Positions 1 to 13,300 of a DNA stretch of 64,000 nucleotides are shown here, one piece after another. How positions within the stretch are numbered: position 1 is the first letter of the stretch; every line of letters begins with the position of its first letter. The translations under genes and the position numbers were made by a program. Source of the DNA: Metopolophium dirhodum (lineage: Eukaryota > Arthropoda > Insecta > Hemiptera > Aphididae); contig NC_083567.1 in assembly GCF_019925205.1 (NCBI RefSeq), positions 8,742,001 through 8,806,000 on the forward strand. The letters run 5' to 3'. A model generated the notes under the pieces. The model saw only the letters and a program-made list of their open reading frames with translations, ran no database searches and was not told the DNA's origin.

Positions 1-3000
1 ATACATATATATATAATAAATAACAAAAAAAAAATAGAAGGTTAATTTATTCACTGTTGTATGTATTACAATATAATGTAATTTTATAACAAATGTTTAC
101 TAGTTTTTTATTACAAATATTAAATTCTGTATTCCAAGTCTCTGTGTAAGTATACTGCGTATACTATTTATTAAATATTCGTGCAAATAACAGATCAAAA
201 TAATATTATAATGTGATTTTTATGATGCAATTAAACTATTTAAAATTTAAATTTATCAATGATTAGATTTTAATATTATGTTATGGGTATGAAGCGTATA
301 AATTTTATTGATTGCAGAAATAGTCAATACAATTTAGATGTTTTAATTTATAACTCGGTGTAGTAATATAATAAACCTAACACCTATTATAGTTATACTC
401 AAGTTATTATGCTTTTATATGTAGGTACCTTTTTAGACATGTCATACTAATCATACTATACCGTCTATACCTCGAATAGTTTATGTTATCTTTCAGGCTA
501 TATAATAACGATATTACAATACAATTAATTTAAATTATTGTTTATAGCTACCTACCTAATATAAAAACTTTCTTTTTCATATGATTTGGATTTGGCCCGT
601 TATTATTAAGGCTATTATTGCTGTGATAATTTTATAATTTTTTCATATGTATGTAGGTACCTATACGCTCGCAGAAGTGGTGTAATTAGAAATTTGAATT
701 GGAGAAGGGGACTTTTTTCAAATTTGTTTGTTTACGTTTGTTTATGTGTAATGAAATATTAATATATATACATATATAAATTATGTATTGGTACAATGGT
801 AGGTTAGGCTAACCTAACCTATACATGCATTTAAAAACAAGCTTATGATAAAACTTCTAATAATATGTTAATCATTTTAAGGTAATACGATTTCTTAAAA
901 ATATTAAAATATTATTGGTTTAAATTAATTTTCTCATTTAAAATGCCGTTTTATAAATGAACTAGAGTTTATTTTATTTTTTCAATTTAAGAGGTCTGGA
1001 GACAATAACTGAATATCCCTTTGCAGCTCCTTCGTATGTTTGTTTTAACACTTTGTACATTTTTAACATTACTTGAATACATTCATTTAGTATTTTGAAT
1101 GCTGTTTTTACTGTCTCGTTTCGGGTATTGGTACCGAAAATCGACCAGAAAATGTTCGGAGTGGAATTTATAATCACCCAAGCACGCTCACTCCCCTTTC
1201 ATCCTTTAATATTACATCGATTAAATTTCTGATTTTGGGAATTTCTAAGTAAATATAATGTATATTTTAAGGATCATATATTTTTATAATTTTACGACAC
1301 TGAGATTTAAATACTTAATATTACATACAGTGCGCACGTATCACCGCGGACATTACGAAGAGGCGTGTGGCCGTGTCGGCGACCACCAGCAAATTCGCCG
1401 ACAATAAGGAAATATAATTAGCCCTCGTGAGTTTTTAGCACTCGCGGGCTACAACGAAGTTTTGAAGGGGAAATAATGATGTTTAAAAACACTTGAACTT
1501 GACAGGAGTGCGATAATCGTACAATCGTCACCGGGACGTCAAAGACCGTGCTGCTATAGCAGTGTTTGTGTTTCGCATTATTCGTACGCTGCTAATTTGT
1601 ATGGCGCGGACACGTCGAAATGGCACAAGGTGTTTAAAATTCTCAGGTCATTTCCGTGTGCCCATAATATATTATACGTACTTCTAATGTTGTTATTGTT
1701 ATCATATATATCGTATTGTAACAACGTCGTCTCCGGCATAAGGTCGCACGCATAGTATCACGCAAACTCGTTAATTGAATTTTTCGCGAAAACCCAACAC
1801 TGTATAACATGATAATAATAATATGATGCATGCGCACACACCGTATTCATTATATTATGCCTGTTTGGCTACACCTATGCCTTATTATAGTGGACACCAA
1901 TGCCTTACAATTACCATATTGTACACCTATTATGTGGTACCTATAACCTATATGGTACATATACCCCCGAGACGAGACGATAGAGTGTCGTTCGGCAGGC
2001 GGAAACATTTTTTGGGTTTGGCAAACATTGTTATTACGACGGTCGACGGCTTAGGTTTTACTTTTAAATTGATTTTATTAATATAAAATATGTTGTATAA
2101 TATACTACATAAATACGAATATTATAATCACATGTACGCCTAATTTATTATTTAAAAAATAAAAATAAATGCGGTGACTATACAGCAGTTGTAGCGTCTT
2201 ATTATTAGGTACCTATAGGTATAACTACACCGTTTGAAAATCGAGCGAAATGTCATATTATTATTATTTGTACATATTTTATAGGAGTGCACTTTTTTTA
2301 TTAGAAAATAACAACGACACGCACAACAACGGTTGAGAGAGACGTATTATAATTTATATGGTACCTAAATACCTGGTAACATTATTATTATACGTTGCGC
2401 AGTACGTGAGAAATACGCGTAGTTCTAGGTATAATATTATAATTATGTAGCCATGTATTGGAATATTAAACTAGTAAACACTGCGAATAAAATCGCGTCG
2501 CAAATATATAATAACATTTGGCTGGTACGGATTTAATATTATTTTTGTAAACATCTATTGGTTTTGAACGAAATAAAACCTGTACACTAATCATTTAAGA
2601 CCTGAAGTATTAGTGCGTGACTACAGGTTTTTTTTGTTGTTTTTTTCAATGGGTGGTGGAGAGGACTGTCCTTTCAAAGAATTTACCTTTATTACATTAT
2701 ACCTAAATTATTTTATTTTACAGCGGTTGGAATTTGAAATATATCTCGTTTTGATTAATATACGATTTAATCAATAAAAAGAAAAATCTAGTATTATAAT
2801 ATTAATTTGTGTATCCTACATGGCTATATATAGGATATAGGTGCAGCCTAAAATTAATATATTTTACTTATTTTTTATTCACTGCGCGCCAAGAGACCCA
2901 GAGGCAACCACTACCGTGTCCCGCTGAATTATCTGCGAGCTGTAATTTGTAGTAGTTATCTAAATATTTATAGTATACCTAAATACAGATGTGATTTTAT

Positions 3001-3277
3001 AAATTTGTCATTTTGTCAATATTATCATAATATAATATACACGCCTGGCGTCACGTAGTTACAAAAATATTGTTGTACAGCAGTATTGTAGTAACGTAAA
3101 CAACTCGAAGTGGTATAATAATAAAATAATAGTAAGATAATTATCACGCCATACAGTTGTTTTATCCGTTTTCGGCTCAATGTGGTGCGTCGTAGCCTAA
3201 CCCAAGACGGACAACAGGAAAAGCCGTATCTATAATACCCACATAATATATAATATTATGATATCGTAATAATCATA
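1..3277. other. AT-rich, no gene seen
   Basis: Small GC-richer patches at 1330-1420 and 1490-1640 carry no credible exon. A TTAGG-like cluster (GGTTAGGCTAACCTAACC) sits near 805. Otherwise AT-rich DNA with scattered GGTACCTA words. Confidence 0.5.
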
Positions 3278-3408
3278 CAGTCGAGCCTCATTGATAACTC
3301 AAATTTTTTCACGCCCCTAGAAGTGTTATTGAGGTATATAACTCGAAAAATACTTAAGTCGAATTTATTTTTAATCCCCTTGAGATTCGAGTTATCGAGG
3401 CTCGAATG
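3278..3408. mobile_element. pogo/Tigger-like MITE
   Basis: A 131-bp element flanked by TA on both sides (3276-3277 and 3409-3410). The left end CAGTCGAGCCTCATTGATAA pairs with the right end, which on the minus strand reads CATTCGAGCCTCGATAACTC. The CAGTCGAGCCTCGATAACTC-type terminus and TA duplication are typical of pogo/Tigger elements of the Tc1-mariner superfamily. No transposase remains. Confidence 0.75.
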
Positions 3409-4096
3409 TAATATGATACGTACGTTGGTGACATTCTCTCGGCTGGAACGAATACCTCATAGTGTCTGCTATTTTTTTAAAAAAAATTATCACGGTCTCC
3501 TATAAGTACCTAGATATTAAATATCTACTGCAATTACTACATTGCGACATCATCTCAAAATATATCTTTCTGTTAGCGTTCATATTATGTTATATGTTAT
3601 TATTGACGTGCGTTTGTTATGTCTATGTGGTATGCGGCGATGTGCACAGTAAAGAAAATCATATAAATACGCTTAAAAGTGTTTATACAAGCAGACGAAA
3701 CGCGTTTTCAAAACTATGAAAAAAAATTCTATCCTATTCGTTTGTTTACACAGGAAACGCGTGCAGTATACGCGGAAATCCATAAATCTGAATAATTTTA
3801 GTTCAATCATTGACCTAACAATCCTACACAAACCTGTAGCCGTGGCAATGTACGTGTTTAGCGGTCGTTCTAACGAGATTAAAAAATATTTCGATTCCGT
3901 ATAAAAACTCAACTGACCGCAGTGCTGAATGCTGAAAAATCAACTGCTATAGGTGAATACTTGATGAACGGTAGGAATATTAAAGTATTAAACGATGGGT
4001 TAGCTATGGTTATTATACAGATTAATTACAACTACATAAATTATATTATATAATATTATTAAAACTAGTTGTCCCGCCCGGCGTTTCCCGTGCCAA

Positions 4097-4102
<6 letters not shown>

Positions 4103-4133
<31 letters not shown>

Positions 4134-4436
4134 TGAGTAACCCGCGGCAACATAGGCCATTGGGTGTGGGGAGGGTACTGTAGGTTTTATATTGGGTAGG
4201 TTTGGTAGGTTTTATATTGGGTAGGTTGGTACACGTGTGTGTTGTGTTTGGCAGAATTTCTAATGGGGCACCCGTAGGTTTCTGCCGTGCCCCGGGGTGG
4301 GGGGATGGCGGCACTTGTTCTCCGGACACCGTGACTTGCCCGAAGAAAAATGCCGCCCAGTGGCCGGGAGTCGAACCCGCGACTGCCAGCGCCGCAGTCG
4401 ACGCGTTAGACCGCTCGGCCACCTCGTCCCCCACAC
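4103..4436 (-). mobile_element. tRNA-Ser-derived SINE, copy 1
   Basis: On the minus strand the element starts GGGGACGAGGTGGCCGAGCG, like the 5' end of tRNA-Ser. It carries an A box (TGGCCGAGCGG) and a B box (GGTTCGACTCC), continues into an unrelated body (CTTCGGGCAAGTCACGGTGT, CCGGAGAACAAGTGCCGCCA) and ends in a poly(A) tail (poly-T at 4103-4131 on plus). An 11-bp target duplication GCCAACAATTT flanks it (4092-4102 and 4437-4447), showing retrotransposition. The open frame that crosses it on the minus strand is not a gene. Confidence 0.88.
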
Positions 4437-4447
4437 GCCAACAATTT

Positions 4448-7400
4448 ATTTTCTTATAAATATAATTGTAAAAGAATGTATATGCCATATTTCTGCAAAT
4501 TATTATAATAGTTATATAATATGTAACCAATGGGAACCATATAAATAAACAAAGAATATATTCTTTTTCGGTGGCTGAGAGGGGCACCCTCCAATTCTCA
4601 AGGAGTATATTAATATAACTTTTATTGAAAATATGGTCCAGTAGTTTTTGAATATTCATTTCGGATAAACTAACACTTATAACCAACATTATGTAACCTA
4701 TATATTTTATAATTATATACCTTAAGGTTGTCGTTGGTTATAGCAGCTCTTAAAAGTTAAAATATAGGCTCTGATCCGGTCAGTTATTTTATTTCCACAA
4801 CAACCAGCCCAACAATTGGACTAGCAATCAAAGATGGTCAAATTCCCAACTTGAACCCCCACCACCCTCAAATGATGCCACTGACTTTATGCACGGAGGA
4901 CAAAAATCATTAGGTAAACGACTCGTCTAGTCAAACGACCTGCACGCCGCTCGTCGTGATTAACATTACTTTAGTTATTAATATTATAGTAATGACTAAT
5001 GAGTAATTATACAAATTTTTCAACTCCATGTGGTTTTATTTTGTCGTCATTAATTTTTTATTTTAAATTTCGATTTGTTAATATTTAGGTGTTTGTTTTG
5101 ATGATCGTCACGTACTGAAGAGTGGTATTACGCAAAACACCGAGTTTGCATTCAAAATTTTCCAATATGTATTCAATACACGATCGACATTGAAAGCTAT
5201 ACGCAGGATTATTTTTTCAGACGTTCAGTACTGAATAGCTTACGAAATATTTTGGAATAAGGTGTCTCCACCTACTACCTATATTATATTATATGCCTAT
5301 ATGCATATACCTTGTGGCTTGTGGCTTGTTCCAAAATATATGGGTACACGCAATATATTTTAGATGACATATATTATTCGAATAGAAGCGATGATTACAA
5401 ATGAATAACACAATAATATTGTCGGAATAATAATTTTAGTATAGTTCACTTATAATATACCAATATATGTTTATATTGTTTATATAGTAAGTACCTACTG
5501 TTCAAAACTCTTCGAAATTAAATATGAATACTATTTTTTTGCAATTGATATATTTTACTACAAAAAGAAAAAAGAAAAAAATGCAATCAATTTTAAAATT
5601 ATATCCCCGCGACTATAAATGGACCTTGAATAGTTGTACAATGTCATACATAATTTAAAAAATACCTAATAAGTTATATTATTGTAATTAATCGATTATC
5701 ATAAAGTGTGAAATAAACGTACCTAAACTTTTTTTTTACTTGTTTACACTGTAATAATTATAACTATAATAATTATCGCGATAACCTTAGACTTAATTTA
5801 ATAACATTATTGATTGTTGTTTGTATTGTGAGCTTAAAGGCGTATTAGTTTTTGGTTTAATTACTAAATAGTTTTTGATTTCAGACATCGGCTTTTTTTG
5901 GTGTTTGGTAAATCGGACTTGGTAGGTACTTCTTTTTGTCAGCCAACAGCCCTACACCTTCACAATACCATACAATAAACGCGTTGTACATATTCATGCG
6001 TGCTTCAGGTATTATGTAAATGCGTTTTACTGTCAGTATCATAGAAATTAAACGTATAATTCCAAATGTAGGTTGGTATATGTCAATTAATTTTTTCTCA
6101 CTATATCGACTCATATAATATAATGTGTCGGTTCGAATTGCGAGTAGGTAAGGTCATAAACCAAACACATGTTAAATTATTCAACGTCGTATTATTCAAA
6201 TTTACAGTCTGCGGTATAAAATTGATACCTATGTATTAAATAGTGAACCACAAGAATACCAGATATAATTGATTAAAGTGTACATTTTCACCAAATAAAA
6301 CCATAACATCTCAAATAATTGAATATTTTATACACATACAACATATTATAAAATTGACCTCCAGAACACTTCCTGCAACTAAATATTCAGGAAAGACTAA
6401 TTCGCAAGAATAGTAGATAATACTGGAATATTTAGTAGTGGTTTACATGATATTCATTTTAATACTACGTTCTGGTGTAGGTACTATCATTATAATTCAA
6501 CTCGGGTAGACCTCTATATTAAGGAACTTCCTTCCCGATCTTATTCATTAGTAAATTGTAATCTTTTTTACGTCATAAACTCCATCCGTTGTAGGTATAC
6601 AGTGCCATAGCGTTGTGCAGTCTGTTTACATTAAGTATACATTAAGTACAATAAATTATAGATTTAAAAGAATACACACTAAACCTTTAATATTAAATAA
6701 ATTTAAACAACGTTCCTCATAGCCGACTTATATAATTTATAATTACTGATATCGTGTAATTAAAAATTACACGCTCGAGAAGTCGAACAGTGCGGAAATG
6801 AATTTTGCACAATATTGCAAGTAAAAATAATAAAATTCTAGTTAGTTTTTTTATACAAATAAAACTGACAGGATTTTAAGTTTAATATCATCGTTTCACA
6901 TTATATTGGTGCAGTCCCACTATAGGCGTATTCTCCTCTCCTGAGTCCTGACCCGATTCCTCGTCAAATTTTCTTATTGTACCTATTAGGTATATTAAAT
7001 TAAACAGATTGTAAATATGTCAAATGATATTTTATTTTTAAAAAAAATCATCATTATATTATATTATATCATATTATCTACTGTTTTCTTCATACAAAAT
7101 ATCGACAACCCGTTCATATTGAGTTGCGAAACAGGTAACCGTCATTACCTGTTTAAATACTACCTGTACCTATTTACGATGTGTAAAAATTAAATGTGCA
7201 AATATAATATTTATACGCGTTTTTAACAAGGATTCCGTGAATTTATTCATTCATAGGTACCTATGTATTATTAGTTATTATTGCATGTAATATTATTGTA
7301 TCGTACATAATAGATTTTTGTCGTCGTCACACGGTCAGTTTACTTTAAAAAGTCTGAAATTAGGAGATGACAATATTATTATTATTAATTATGTGAAAGT

Positions 7401-9953
7401 CAAAATCATTTATGTGGTGTACCAGTACCATGTACAGAATACAATCGCGACTAAAGACGTCTGTCGTTTTTATATATTATAATTATAATATACATATATA
7501 TATACACACTCGCACTTAAATTTGAAACTTCTTGTAGATCGATCACGATCGATATAATATATTATCATTGTGGCGCCAAAGATCAAAGTCATGTAAATAT
7601 ATGTACCAATTTATTTATAATTTATACACGTGTTAAATTTCGGTTCATCTAAAAATTTCGGCACAACGAAAACGGCTTATGGAGTTTTGTGGAACAACGA
7701 TGATTAGTTTTTTCGTAATTCGTGTATAATAGATACTACTGTGATATTATAATACGTGTTGAGTACGAAAAGGCGCTTCGTAGTAATAAATTGTGTTCCG
7801 GATTATTATTGTAATTAAATTGAAAAATATTTATCGTCCAGCAGTTATCGTTCACCATTCGTATATTTTTATTACCTCAAAACGTTACGAAAATTCCGGT
7901 CGTCGTCCTGCCGTTTACCTTTTTATTATTAACACCTAATAGCAACAATAGACGTATTTTGACGTAGAACAATAGATCGGAGGTTATCGGATAATTCCTC
8001 GGCATGTTTATATAATGTACCTATATTGTAGTGTATACAATATACATTGCGTCTACGGTCAATCGCTCGTTTTATTTTCATGGCGTAGGTACAAACCGCA
8101 AACAAATCAATAATCGAATAAACAAACAATAAACAAAATACATTTATTGAAAGTAAAATGATCAGTACGAGCTTCATCCTAGGTAAATATCAAACGCAGA
8201 CTTGTATAGTTATATTTACATAAAAAATCGCAATAGATAAAAAATGATAAACAGCACAGCAAATAATACAATATAGATCAATTTACAATATTATGTGCTT
8301 TATATATAATACAGATACCTAAACTCTACACAATATTTTACGAACCACATTACGTCATTGCGATACAGACGTGGGAGTCGATTTTTAAGGGTTTCGTCGC
8401 CCTTGTGCGAAAACAAAAACTCAAATTACACATCCTACTCACATCACACTCCACACACAACCGCATAAGCTAATTGTTTTTGTGACCACAAACAATATTA
8501 TTTTCCTTTTTTCATCAAAAGTTTATATATAGTTATCAATTACAGAAGTGGATACAAAATTCCAAGTTCAACCAAAACCAGAAAACTGTTCGAAATGTTC
8601 AAAAATCCATTAACAAAATGTCTATCGTTGAAACTCTGTATCAAATATAATAGTACCTATAATAATAAGAGTACCTATATAGGTTATCTACTGTAATAGT
8701 TTTACATAGCATAAAAATTCAATTTGGCCACAAAACGTTTAGATAGCTGTTATACAGAGTATATACACTATAATCACTGCAGGTAATAACATACTAAATA
8801 CATTTTTATAATTGTTGTAAGTCGTTTACATTATTTGTAATCGCACTTATATTATTAGGTACATAGCTCGTCGATCCAATTCTCATTGCCGCGTGGAGGT
8901 ATATTACTAATCGCCATTCACGCGTAGGTATTTCGTGTATAGTTGTTGGCTATTTTATGAAAGCATGAAATGTATATAACGACATTTTAAATTATATCTG
9001 AAATGTATGTTAAACGTATAATGTGCTAATATCGTATGCTTTTGGTTTAGTGACCAAAATCGTATAACTAAACGTTCAACATATGGATTGATTGTAAAGG
9101 CTTCAAAAATAATTTTCTCAGTACCTATATAATGCAGGTAGCTGTGATGGATTCTCGCGCAAATAAGAATCACATTTAGTTTAGAAAGCATAACTATTGT
9201 AAAGTGCGCACACCGGACGAATTCTAATATAATGTCAACTACAAGTGATTTTCAACACTGAGCACACAGATTGACCTCAATATTCACAGCCGATACAATT
9301 TTTTGATTTAGGTAGCTATTGCCGTATAGGTGTACTTTTTAATTTTAATTCATAATATTTTACTATTGTTATATTTATAATTTATATACGAGACAACCTG
9401 TTGTTGATATATACTCAATGACACACGTGCAGTATATTATATTATAAATTGATTTTATATCATTGTATATTATATTATATAGTTACCAACTGTTGTGCTA
9501 TTGCCGACGACTGTTGTAACTGTAAACTATACCTATATATTTGTAAATATGAATAAAAAACATGGGTTGGTACCTATACTTATACTGGAATTATATACAC
9601 ATATACATCACGGATCCACAGAAAAAATGTTCTCGGCTCTCGTAATTGTTTTTTAGCGGTTTAATTACATAATATATATTTATATTCGTATGTAAAATAA
9701 GTAAAAATGACTGAAACGTTTCACGGGTATTGATGCTACTGATTCTTCTAGCATCTCTCTAAATATTTTTATCCGTATTAATTCAAAAGATGACGCTCGA
9801 AAATCGCCCATTTTGTTTGCCACACATACCTAACACGACATGACCCGTGCACTTATATAACACATGCTATTGATTTATAGTAATAGCAATATACAGTGTT
9901 ACTAAGAATTTGTGTACCTGTAACTGCTATAGTACATGGCCAGGATAACTGAA
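4448..9953. other. AT-rich, no gene seen
   Basis: No coding exon or well-bounded element recognised. Short open frames are AT-rich and lack splice support. GTACCTA-type words are frequent. Confidence 0.5.
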
Positions 9954-10382
9954 GAGGACGCTACACCCGCATGTGTTGTCTCCGTCTTACAAATGTACAA
10001 CGTAGCAAAAACTGTTTTGCGCGGGAAAGAACCGAGAAGGCTACAATCATAACTAAGAAACGAGATTTTCTCCACATAAAAATGAGAACTTTGGCTGTGC
10101 AATGTTGTTTTAATTTTTTTGATATCACTTATATGAAAAAAGTTCTTACTGTTTCAAAAACCGTTATTGTTTGTGTTTTTCAAACTTGAAAAACTTTTTT
10201 CATATAAATGATATCAAAAAAATAAAAATAACGTTGTACAGCCAAAGTTCTCTTTTGTATGTGGTGAAAATCTCGTTTCTTAGTTATGATTGTAGCCTTC
10301 TCGGTTCTTTCCCGCGCATAACAGTTTTTGCTATGTTGTGCATTTGTAAGACGGAGACAACGCATGCGGGTATAGCGTCCTC
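9954..10382. mobile_element. Near-perfect fold-back MITE, TTAA family
   Basis: A 429-bp hairpin. The left arm (about 9954-10137) starts GAGGACGCTACACCCGCATG. The right arm (about 10194-10382) is its complement, ending GCATGCGGGTATAGCGTCCTC in two pieces either side of 10371. The arms pair along nearly their whole length of about 185 bp, through GTAAGACGGAGACAAC, GTTCTTTCCCGCGC and GATATC-bearing inner segments. The centre near 10138-10193 is A/T-rich. Flanks have lost a clear TTAA. Other family members keep it. Reading frames inside are mirror images of each other and not genes. Confidence 0.85.
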
Positions 10383-13300
10383 GTGAGTTTTAGAAACATT
10401 TGGAAAAGATAAGACGAATTACGGTCAAAACATAGATTTGTATATATATACTGCCTCCTTAGTTCCTCTCTCGATGACCCTGATTCAAGCGCTGACTGTT
10501 GGTATGTCAACATTTTAAATGGATTTAAAGATATTATAATTTGCGATGTTACGAAAAAAAACACCTATAAGAGTCTATATAATATTGCAGAATATGTTTT
10601 AAGTACGCTTGTTAAATTGTTTTTTTTTCTTGAAAATATCAATATTGTGTTCTACTGTTGGCAATTATTTTTTTGTTCAAATATTACACGGAGGAATTTG
10701 AAGGATCTCAAGGTCAAGGCCTCTAAATTATCTAAAAGGTATATTTAGACTTCAAGATCTTCAGTCATGTTTGCCGTTTGGTACACGAATGATATTATAC
10801 AATATAATTTATTGTGTGTTACATACTTAGATAATATGTACTTCACATATCGATGGTCGTCTGTAACAAACCGCCCGTATACTTTTAACCTAGACCTATT
10901 ACATCATATTACTGCAGAAGACATCTAACATATATAGATACTATATAGTGCGTAATAAATGCGCCATGGCCCATGAACGATGAACCTATATACTATATAT
11001 AGTATATAGTGACCAGTGCCCGGTGGTGTTCATTTGGTACATAATTTATAGTATCGTAATACTTATGTATATGAAATTCTTAAATAATATTCTTCTTCGG
11101 CATTAGTTCTCCCGAGAAAATGTAGGTACATATCCATTATCCATGATTCTCGACGATAGTCATACTTTATTATTCTCTTACTTTTTTTATAGGTCATTAT
11201 TCACACATTTCTCATTCGATGTGTATCGTTTCCCAATTATGACATAATTAACCGTTGGAGCGAACTGGTCCGTAAGGCGAGGAGAGAAGAGAATATGATT
11301 CGGGACAAATCTTTAAAATAATAAATACCTTTATGTTTAAAATATTATAACCCTTAGGCCTCGGTGGGTTTCGTAAAGAAGAAAAAAACATAAATAAAAT
11401 GGTGTAATAATAATATGATGGCACGTGCATAATAGTTTCAAAGACAATTATTATTGTTACATATGTGAAATAATTTACAACATAAATACGATCTATTGGC
11501 CATTTTCGATCGAAATCAATCGGCAACAACACACATATAAAGGTATATAGCAATATACAGGTATTAATAGGTATAAATGTATAATATGTATTACTATAAT
11601 ATATATATATATATATACCGTTTATATAAATATAGGTCACATGTATAGCACTCGTATCCCGCCTATATATTATAATCATAGTGATAGTTTAGGTACCTAT
11701 GTACAAGTATTTTTCGTATCGTACAGCATAATATATAATTAAAATTATAAAACTCGCTGCAGCATATTATGTTTATAGCGTGTAGAGTGTACCTATTATA
11801 TAGTATAACCATATAGGTAAATTAAAATATATATCACATGTGTACAAATTGCGTTTGGTAAATTATATTATAATGATTATCGTGGCACGTTAATATAATA
11901 CTATCGGATTCGTGTGAATATAATGGGTACAACGGCGTTTGTTTAGTCAATTTCGATTATTTTAAACACCAGTGCGTGGGTGGTAGGTAAAATATATTAG
12001 GTAATATGCAGCAAATACCATAATATAGTAGCATAATAATATAATATAATATATTCTATATATATGCCTACCTAGTAGTAAACAAATACTATTTGTGTAC
12101 GAACACACGAGAACTTTAGGATTAGGTTATTACTTATTTGCATTCATTTTATAACATATAAATAAATACATACTTCATTAAATGCAGTTTACACAATTAT
12201 AATTTATATATATTATATTATATACGAAATATATGCAATTTATACATATATTTAAAAGATATGCATATAGGAATAATATAATAGGTAACCATTGCTTGTT
12301 GGTTACCAAACGGTTCCGGTATCAGAGAACAAAAATTATTTATAATTTATTTTGCATTTAACATTTTTAAAAATAATAACACATTTTTAACCTTGCCTCT
12401 TTTGAAACAGTACTAAGTATGTATGAAGTGAGCAGGAATTTGTGTTGTCAAAAACGGGAGCTGTTTGGGAATAATTGACGTATTTGTACAGTGGGAATAG
12501 TTTGGAAATTTACACTTTTGTAAAACGGAAGCCTGCAAATGTGCTAAAACCTATATTTTGGCGTATACTGTTGTGAGATGGTCTTGAATTTTGCCCCTCC
12601 CCTCTAGACAATAGAAAATTTGTTGAATTTATTCTTGTATAAATATTATGCTACTGCAGCAGTTTTTTGTATGCATTATTTCCCCTTATACCCCGAGTCT
12701 AATATATAATAATATACCAATAATGACTCCAATGATTATAACGAACTCGGCCTTCACGCAGTACATGATATAATTCGTACAATATAAATTATCATATTAT
12801 TATTTGTCTTGTCCAGTGCCCCACCGCAGCAGTCGACTGCAATAATATTATAATTTATATTATACGCATAGGTTGGCTTATTTATAATATTATATTTAAT
12901 AATCATAAAATGTGTATTATAGGTATGCTCGTCGTCGTCCAATAAATATGGACATATTATAGCTTATAATATTCGAGAGTATTATAAGCCCGAGGACGAA
13001 CACGCCAATCAGTATTATATAGGTATATCATAGATACGACCTCGCAGATGAATATTGGGCCGGCGGGGACATACGTTTTGTGCATACGATGTGATGAAAA
13101 AAAACGCTGAAGAAACTATAAAGTGGTTTCTATGATGCAAGTCAACATTTTTAGCCAAAAAATATACGGATTTAGTCCCTTATTATGTTAATTGTTAGGT
13201 TTGGTTAAGCTCGGCTGGTATAAGGTATAGTATACATATTTCTTTACAATAGTTACATAAGCGACTGTATGAACTACTTAACAATGCAACTTTACTAGAC

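Noticed and set aside
800..822. Telomere-like TTAGG repeats
   Set aside because: Only three or four units, partly inverted (GGTTAGGCTAACCTAACC). Too short to indicate a telomere or an interstitial array.
4360..4436. tRNA gene on the minus strand
   Set aside because: The A and B boxes and the 5' acceptor sequence resemble tRNA-Ser, but the 3' acceptor strand does not close and the sequence continues into a SINE body flanked by target duplications.
4000..4689. 229-codon open frame on the minus strand
   Set aside because: It runs through the tRNA-derived SINE and its poly(A) tail (giving poly-Lys) and has AT-rich translations on both sides. Not a gene.
9902..10365. Several open frames of 60-77 codons on both strands
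   Set aside because: They lie in the two arms of the fold-back MITE and mirror one another. They are a product of the inverted repeat and not coding.
11248..11679. 143-codon open frame, minus strand
   Set aside because: Dominated by Tyr and Ile from (TA)n-rich DNA, with no splice context or recognisable motif.
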